7,993 bases of DNA from Acidobacteriaceae bacterium. GTDB taxonomy: Bacteria; Acidobacteriota; Terriglobia; Terriglobales; Acidobacteriaceae. Location of the stretch: positions 1 to 7,993 of the forward strand of contig PMGP01000439.1 in NCBI GenBank assembly GCA_003156235.1, written 5' to 3'. Positions 6,201-7,993 of the stretch are shown here, one piece after another (position 1 is the stretch's first letter; each line of letters opens with the position of its first letter). A program made the translations under genes and the position numbers. The notes beneath the pieces were generated by a model. That model saw only the letters and a program-made list of their open reading frames with translations, was not told the origin of the DNA and did no database searches.

Positions 6201-6832
6201 TGCACCACCTGATTCGAGAATCCCTGGTTGGAGGTGCCATACATGTTGTTGTCCAACCCGTCCAGCATGTAGTTATTGAAGACGCTGCGCAGGCCGTTGA
6301 TATTGAACGATCCCTCGCGCTGACCGTAGCCCTCGGACAACTGGTTTTGGTTGGGAACGACGCCCGCGGTTAATTCCAATAGCTTCGAATATTCGCGCCC
6401 ATTCAAGGGGAGTTCGGCGATTTCGCGTTCATTGACCACCTGCCCGCGTTCGCTCGATTCGGTCTCCAACTGGGTCACGTTGGCCATGGTGGTTACCGAG
6501 GTCTCCGCCTTACCCAATTTCAGAGGCACGTCCACGCGCTGGTGCGCGCCAACCGTCAACTCGAATTTGGCCACAGCCGGCTGGAAACCCTGCGCCGTCA
6601 CCTTCAACTCATAGGCGCCGATGGAGATGTCCACAAATCGGAACTCTCCCCGGTCATCGGTGGATACTGTGGCTTGCGCACCGGTGGCTGTATTGTGCAA
6701 CGCTACCTGAGAGTGAGGAACGACCGCTCCACTCGGATCGGTCACTGTTCCGAGCACTGTTGCTGTGTCAAATTGCGCCTTGGCGAAGGCTGCAAACACA
6801 ACAAAAAACACGAACATGGCTAAACGACGCAT
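3254..6832 (-). CDS. Oar-like TonB-dependent receptor with carboxypeptidase-regulatory-like domain
   Basis: The product is a 1,192-residue outer-membrane protein. A signal peptide (residues 1-19, basic start then FVFFVVFAAF) is cut at AKA/QF. Residues about 22-107 form a carboxypeptidase-regulatory-like beta-sandwich (GTVTDPSGAVVPHSQV, RGEFRF, GAYELKVTAQGFQ). The plug follows at about 110-245, with the family signatures LPLNGREYSKL, FNINGLRS, YMLDGLDNN and NVVTRYGTNQFHG. The rest is a beta-barrel with alternating aromatic strands, ending in LQLAAKIVF; a terminal Phe is the usual outer-membrane assembly signal. The length is typical of the Oar-like branch. These receptors import substrates, often oligosaccharides or peptides, using energy from TonB-ExbB-ExbD; the substrate here is unknown and no SusD-like partner is adjacent. 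No clear TonB box was seen. The ATG at 6832 is chosen over one at 6868 because AGGAGG lies 6 nt upstream and the signal peptide starts there. The frame is intact. Confidence 0.93.
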   Translation of the reverse strand: MRRLAMFVFFVVFAAFAKAQFDTATVLGTVTDPSGAVVPHSQVALHNTATGAQATVSTDDRGEFRFVDISIGAYELKVTAQGFQPAVAKFELTVGAHQRVDVPLKLGKAETSVTTMANVTQLETESSERGQVVNEREIAELPLNGREYSKLLELTAGVVPNQNQLSEGYGQREGSFNINGLRSVFNNYMLDGLDNNMYGTSNQGFSNQVVQLSPDAVAEFQVVTNNMSAEFGRSAGATINVVTRYGTNQFHGRAWEFLRNTDLDATGYFKPDYGGKPALHQNQFGGTLGGPLKKDKLFFFLDFEGFRQTSSLTDTATLPTAAERGLTSTGAQLGYYLIDDPIDSNTQATGTLPVDNPCNYNVGHNPCNSSNYLGGGLGLAGGPTQAFLGGTQYLNGHITSKDVIPYAAQIVQTMLPATTNNNPSNNYIVLHPNTFDRDKGDLKVDYDIKKNLRLFTRYSQSRFNAYDPGTIIGAAGMGGDGHVYAPVIQLVGGATWTISPKSLFEARFGFSRMKAGKTPPLAGGPSMAAQFGANWSGLPTDPQYTGGITYEYFSDGGFTSLGRLWTSPQYQNPTLWNPKVNYTRLLPRHTLKLGLEYTMLHVAQQDLHPVMGGDVYGAQMSGICYTGVPVAPGISAYCYASNPYVFQSNYPYDGVATAETRKMYDYADFLLGYRAEVGLSNSPIAQIRDWGFSGYLQDDWKVNKRLTVNLGLRYEYATPIYEANNQLSNFNLTTQAMVLASSSDRYTIDPNKKDLGPRLGAAFSLDNKTVLRGGFGISYSHWNRTGSSYLTQNAPFGMSAMQNVYPGLSTYSNSQSGFTTAFVSSLLSPTNYNPKNVAIQYMPRNSPDTQVQSWFFSVQRDLGHSLLVDLAYVGNRGMNEVIINDVNQANDPSLSGSSQPATCTSLNESTCYSFQTRVPYPNFTSILGTLPWGTSNYQGLQAKVEKRFTSGIYLLDSFTWSKSIDTAAQAQDGSGGCDNCGNYIPSVQNIYNVQGDRGISADNRPLMNVASVVWTLPVGKGHRLGENFNRALDTVLGGWQMTDIFQARSGDPLTMAYSPDTATQVSPLITISGRNAYRPNQTGPAVAANKSPAGYFNTANFSTPEPYAPFGTSPRNAVRGYAFWQLDTGLTKDFALARGAHFQFRAEAFNLTNKTNYGEPNTMYNGASSTTFGVITSTLPARELQLAAKIVF

Positions 6833-6838
6833 CGCTTT

Positions 6839-6844
6839 CCTCCT
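6839..6844 (-). promoter_or_regulatory. Ribosome-binding site deciding the receptor start
   Basis: A perfect AGGAGG on the minus strand lies 6 nt before the ATG at 6832. The alternative in-frame ATG 12 codons upstream has no such motif and would put a charged leader (MKKCRTNFRRKA) ahead of the signal peptide. Confidence 0.85.
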
Positions 6845-6974
6845 GAAATTGGTCCTACACTTCTTCACTGGGGTTCCAATCGAGCCGGCGATACTCTGCC
6901 GCCCGGCTGCCGGCCAGGGAAGCCGACAGTCGTTTAATACGGAACCTGATGTAATAAAAGCCTATCTTGGGATG

Positions 6975-7002
6975 AATCTACCTTATGATGAACACCTGTC
7001 AA
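6975..7002 (-). promoter_or_regulatory. Candidate sigma-70 promoter of the receptor gene
   Basis: A perfect TTGACA (7002-6997) is followed after 16 nt by TAGATT (6980-6975), which matches the -10 consensus at four of six positions. Initiation would give a leader of about 135 nt before the receptor ATG. The site lies in a visibly A+T-rich part of the 366-bp spacer between the M28 peptidase and the receptor. A second TTGACA (7028-7023) lies 26 bp further upstream without a good -10 box. No operator or sigma-54 site was recognised. Confidence 0.45.
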
Positions 7003-7198
7003 CCCTTTTCAAGTGAATATCTTGTCAAAAATCAAACAATCGTGAAATAAATCGCATGAAATGAGCATTTTGAGCTAGATTATTTTGCCATGCAAACGGG
7101 TTTCCCCTCCCCGCGAAAACACAGGAAAGAGGAAATCCGCATAAGTTGGTCATGGCCATTCGAGAGCGTTTTCACAGATTTCGTGCTGTGAAATTGCT
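7003..7198. other. A+T-rich spacer between peptidase and receptor genes
   Basis: This part of the 366-bp gap holds no gene. It contains the second TTGACA box (7028-7023, minus) and, near the peptidase stop, an 8-bp inverted repeat TTTCACAG/CTGTGAAA (7170-7177 and 7186-7193) with an 8-nt loop. That hairpin lies 5 nt after the peptidase stop codon but is not followed by a U-run, so it is at best a weak transcript-end structure. No convincing terminator for the peptidase gene was seen. Confidence 0.4.
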
Positions 7199-7993
7199 TT
7201 ACTGCGCAGGTCTGGACTTGCGGGCGGCCTCAAACTCGTCTCCGGGCAGCCATTCGATGCTCTTCGGCTGCTCGCTGGCCAGCCAGCCCAGCACGAAGCC
7301 GAACTGCGCCATCTTGGCGTTGCCGCGGAAATCCCAGTCGGCGCGGTACTCGTCAGAGGGCTGGTGGTAATGGTGCTTCACGTAGTCCTCGGACTGCTGT
7401 TTTCCCCAGGCTTCATCGTGCCCTTCAAAGAGATTACCCTGACCGATGGAGAGGGCGGGAATGCCTGTCCGGGCCAGCGAAAAATGGTCTGAGCGGTAAG
7501 CGTGGCCTGCGCGAGGGTTGGGATCGGGCAGCAAGGCCAGGTCGAAGGCTTTGGCCACCCTCTGGATTGTGGGCCAGAAGTCGATGCGGTCGGCGTTGCC
7601 CAGGCTCGCTGAGCGGGGAATCCCGATGGGCAGCAGCATATCGTAATTCAGGTCGAGCGCCATCTGCGCGGTGGGAACCGGCGGATGCAGCCCCAGGTAT
7701 TCCGAGCCCAGCAGCCCCTGCTCCTCGGCAGTGACGGAGGCAAAGTAGACCGCATGGGGCGGGCGCACGGTGGATTGGGCATAGGCGCGGGCAATTTCCA
7801 GCAGGATGCCGCAGCCGGTGCCGTTGTCGGCCGCGCCGTTGTAAATGTTGTCGCCCTTCATGCCGGGGTCGATGCCCAGATGGTCGTAATGCGCCGTGTA
7901 GAGCACAGCCTGATTTTCCGCGCTCGCCCCCGGCACGCGGCCCACCACGTTGTCCGAGACATAGCGGCGGACGCGGCTCTCGACGTGCGCGCG
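7199..7993 (-). CDS. M28 family zinc aminopeptidase, C-terminal part
   Basis: The last 264 codons of a gene whose start lies beyond the right edge; the frame stays open to 7993, so the GTG at 7948 is internal. Family members are usually about 500-560 residues, so roughly half is missing. All five M28 co-catalytic zinc ligands and the catalytic Glu are visible (numbering from the first complete codon): His35 in YTAHYDHLG, Asp56 in GAADNGTG, Glu90-Glu91 in TAEEQG (catalytic base and ligand), Asp118 in LNYDM, and His210 in HYHQPSDEY. The upstream SDNVVGRVPG also fits the family. Such enzymes remove N-terminal residues from peptides using two zinc ions and are usually exported, often with a PA domain inserted; the signal peptide and any PA domain would be outside the window. 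No terminator separates it clearly from the receptor gene, but a 366-bp gap and a candidate promoter argue for separate transcription. Confidence 0.92.
   Translation of the reverse strand, partial: RAHVESRVRRYVSDNVVGRVPGASAENQAVLYTAHYDHLGIDPGMKGDNIYNGAADNGTGCGILLEIARAYAQSTVRPPHAVYFASVTAEEQGLLGSEYLGLHPPVPTAQMALDLNYDMLLPIGIPRSASLGNADRIDFWPTIQRVAKAFDLALLPDPNPRAGHAYRSDHFSLARTGIPALSIGQGNLFEGHDEAWGKQQSEDYVKHHYHQPSDEYRADWDFRGNAKMAQFGFVLGWLASEQPKSIEWLPGDEFEAARKSRPAQ

Noticed and set aside
5009..6373. Plus-strand open frame of 454 codons antisense to the receptor
   Set aside because: It lies wholly inside a gene with a recognised full-length product. Its translation is rich in Val, Gly, Arg and Gln with no family motif, which is usual for antisense frames in G+C-rich DNA.
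7170..7193. 8-bp inverted repeat as terminator of the M28 peptidase
   Set aside because: The stem is modest, the loop is 8 nt and no U-run follows on the minus strand, so it is only mentioned within the spacer entry.
1..7993. CRISPR array, insertion sequence, prophage, toxin-antitoxin or defence system
   Set aside because: There is no regularly spaced repeat array, transposase, integrase, phage or nuclease-type protein on either strand. The repeats present are few, short and palindromic.

Overview
The window looks like chromosomal DNA of an Acidobacteriota bacterium, probably class Terriglobia. This rests on the ~1,190-residue Oar-type TonB-dependent receptor with an N-terminal carboxypeptidase-regulatory-like domain (a family greatly expanded in that group), the high-G+C coding DNA, and intergenic spacers full of palindromic repeats. 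The assignment is inferred from gene content. No taxonomic marker was checked.

Every gene I can support is on the minus strand, so transcription runs from high to low coordinates. From that direction the order is: the C-terminal part of an M28 zinc aminopeptidase (7199-7993, start outside the window); an A+T-rich spacer with a candidate promoter; a complete outer-membrane Oar-like TonB-dependent receptor (3254-6832); a repeat-rich spacer with a strong terminator hairpin; an exported PHP-domain (CehA/McbA-type) metallohydrolase (1262-2824); a spacer with a 105-bp palindromic repeat and a possible gene remnant; the peroxidase osmC (568-999) with an intrinsic terminator; tRNA-Leu(CAG) (340-426); and a second copy of the 105-bp repeat. 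The first ~170 bases hold no gene I can assign.

The genes do not look like one operon. Gaps of about 260-430 bp separate them, with terminator-like hairpins or promoter-like sites in several gaps. Three of the four proteins probably act in or beyond the cell envelope: receptor, exported PHP hydrolase and, by family, the M28 peptidase. This fits a scavenging lifestyle, but a shared pathway is not shown. OsmC is a cytoplasmic hydroperoxide-detoxifying enzyme.

I did not find a convincing undescribed system. The most unusual material is in the spacers: a repeated palindrome whose stem pairs fully only in the minus-strand transcript, and a tandem pair of hairpins with different stems but the same GGGA (GNRA-type) loop.
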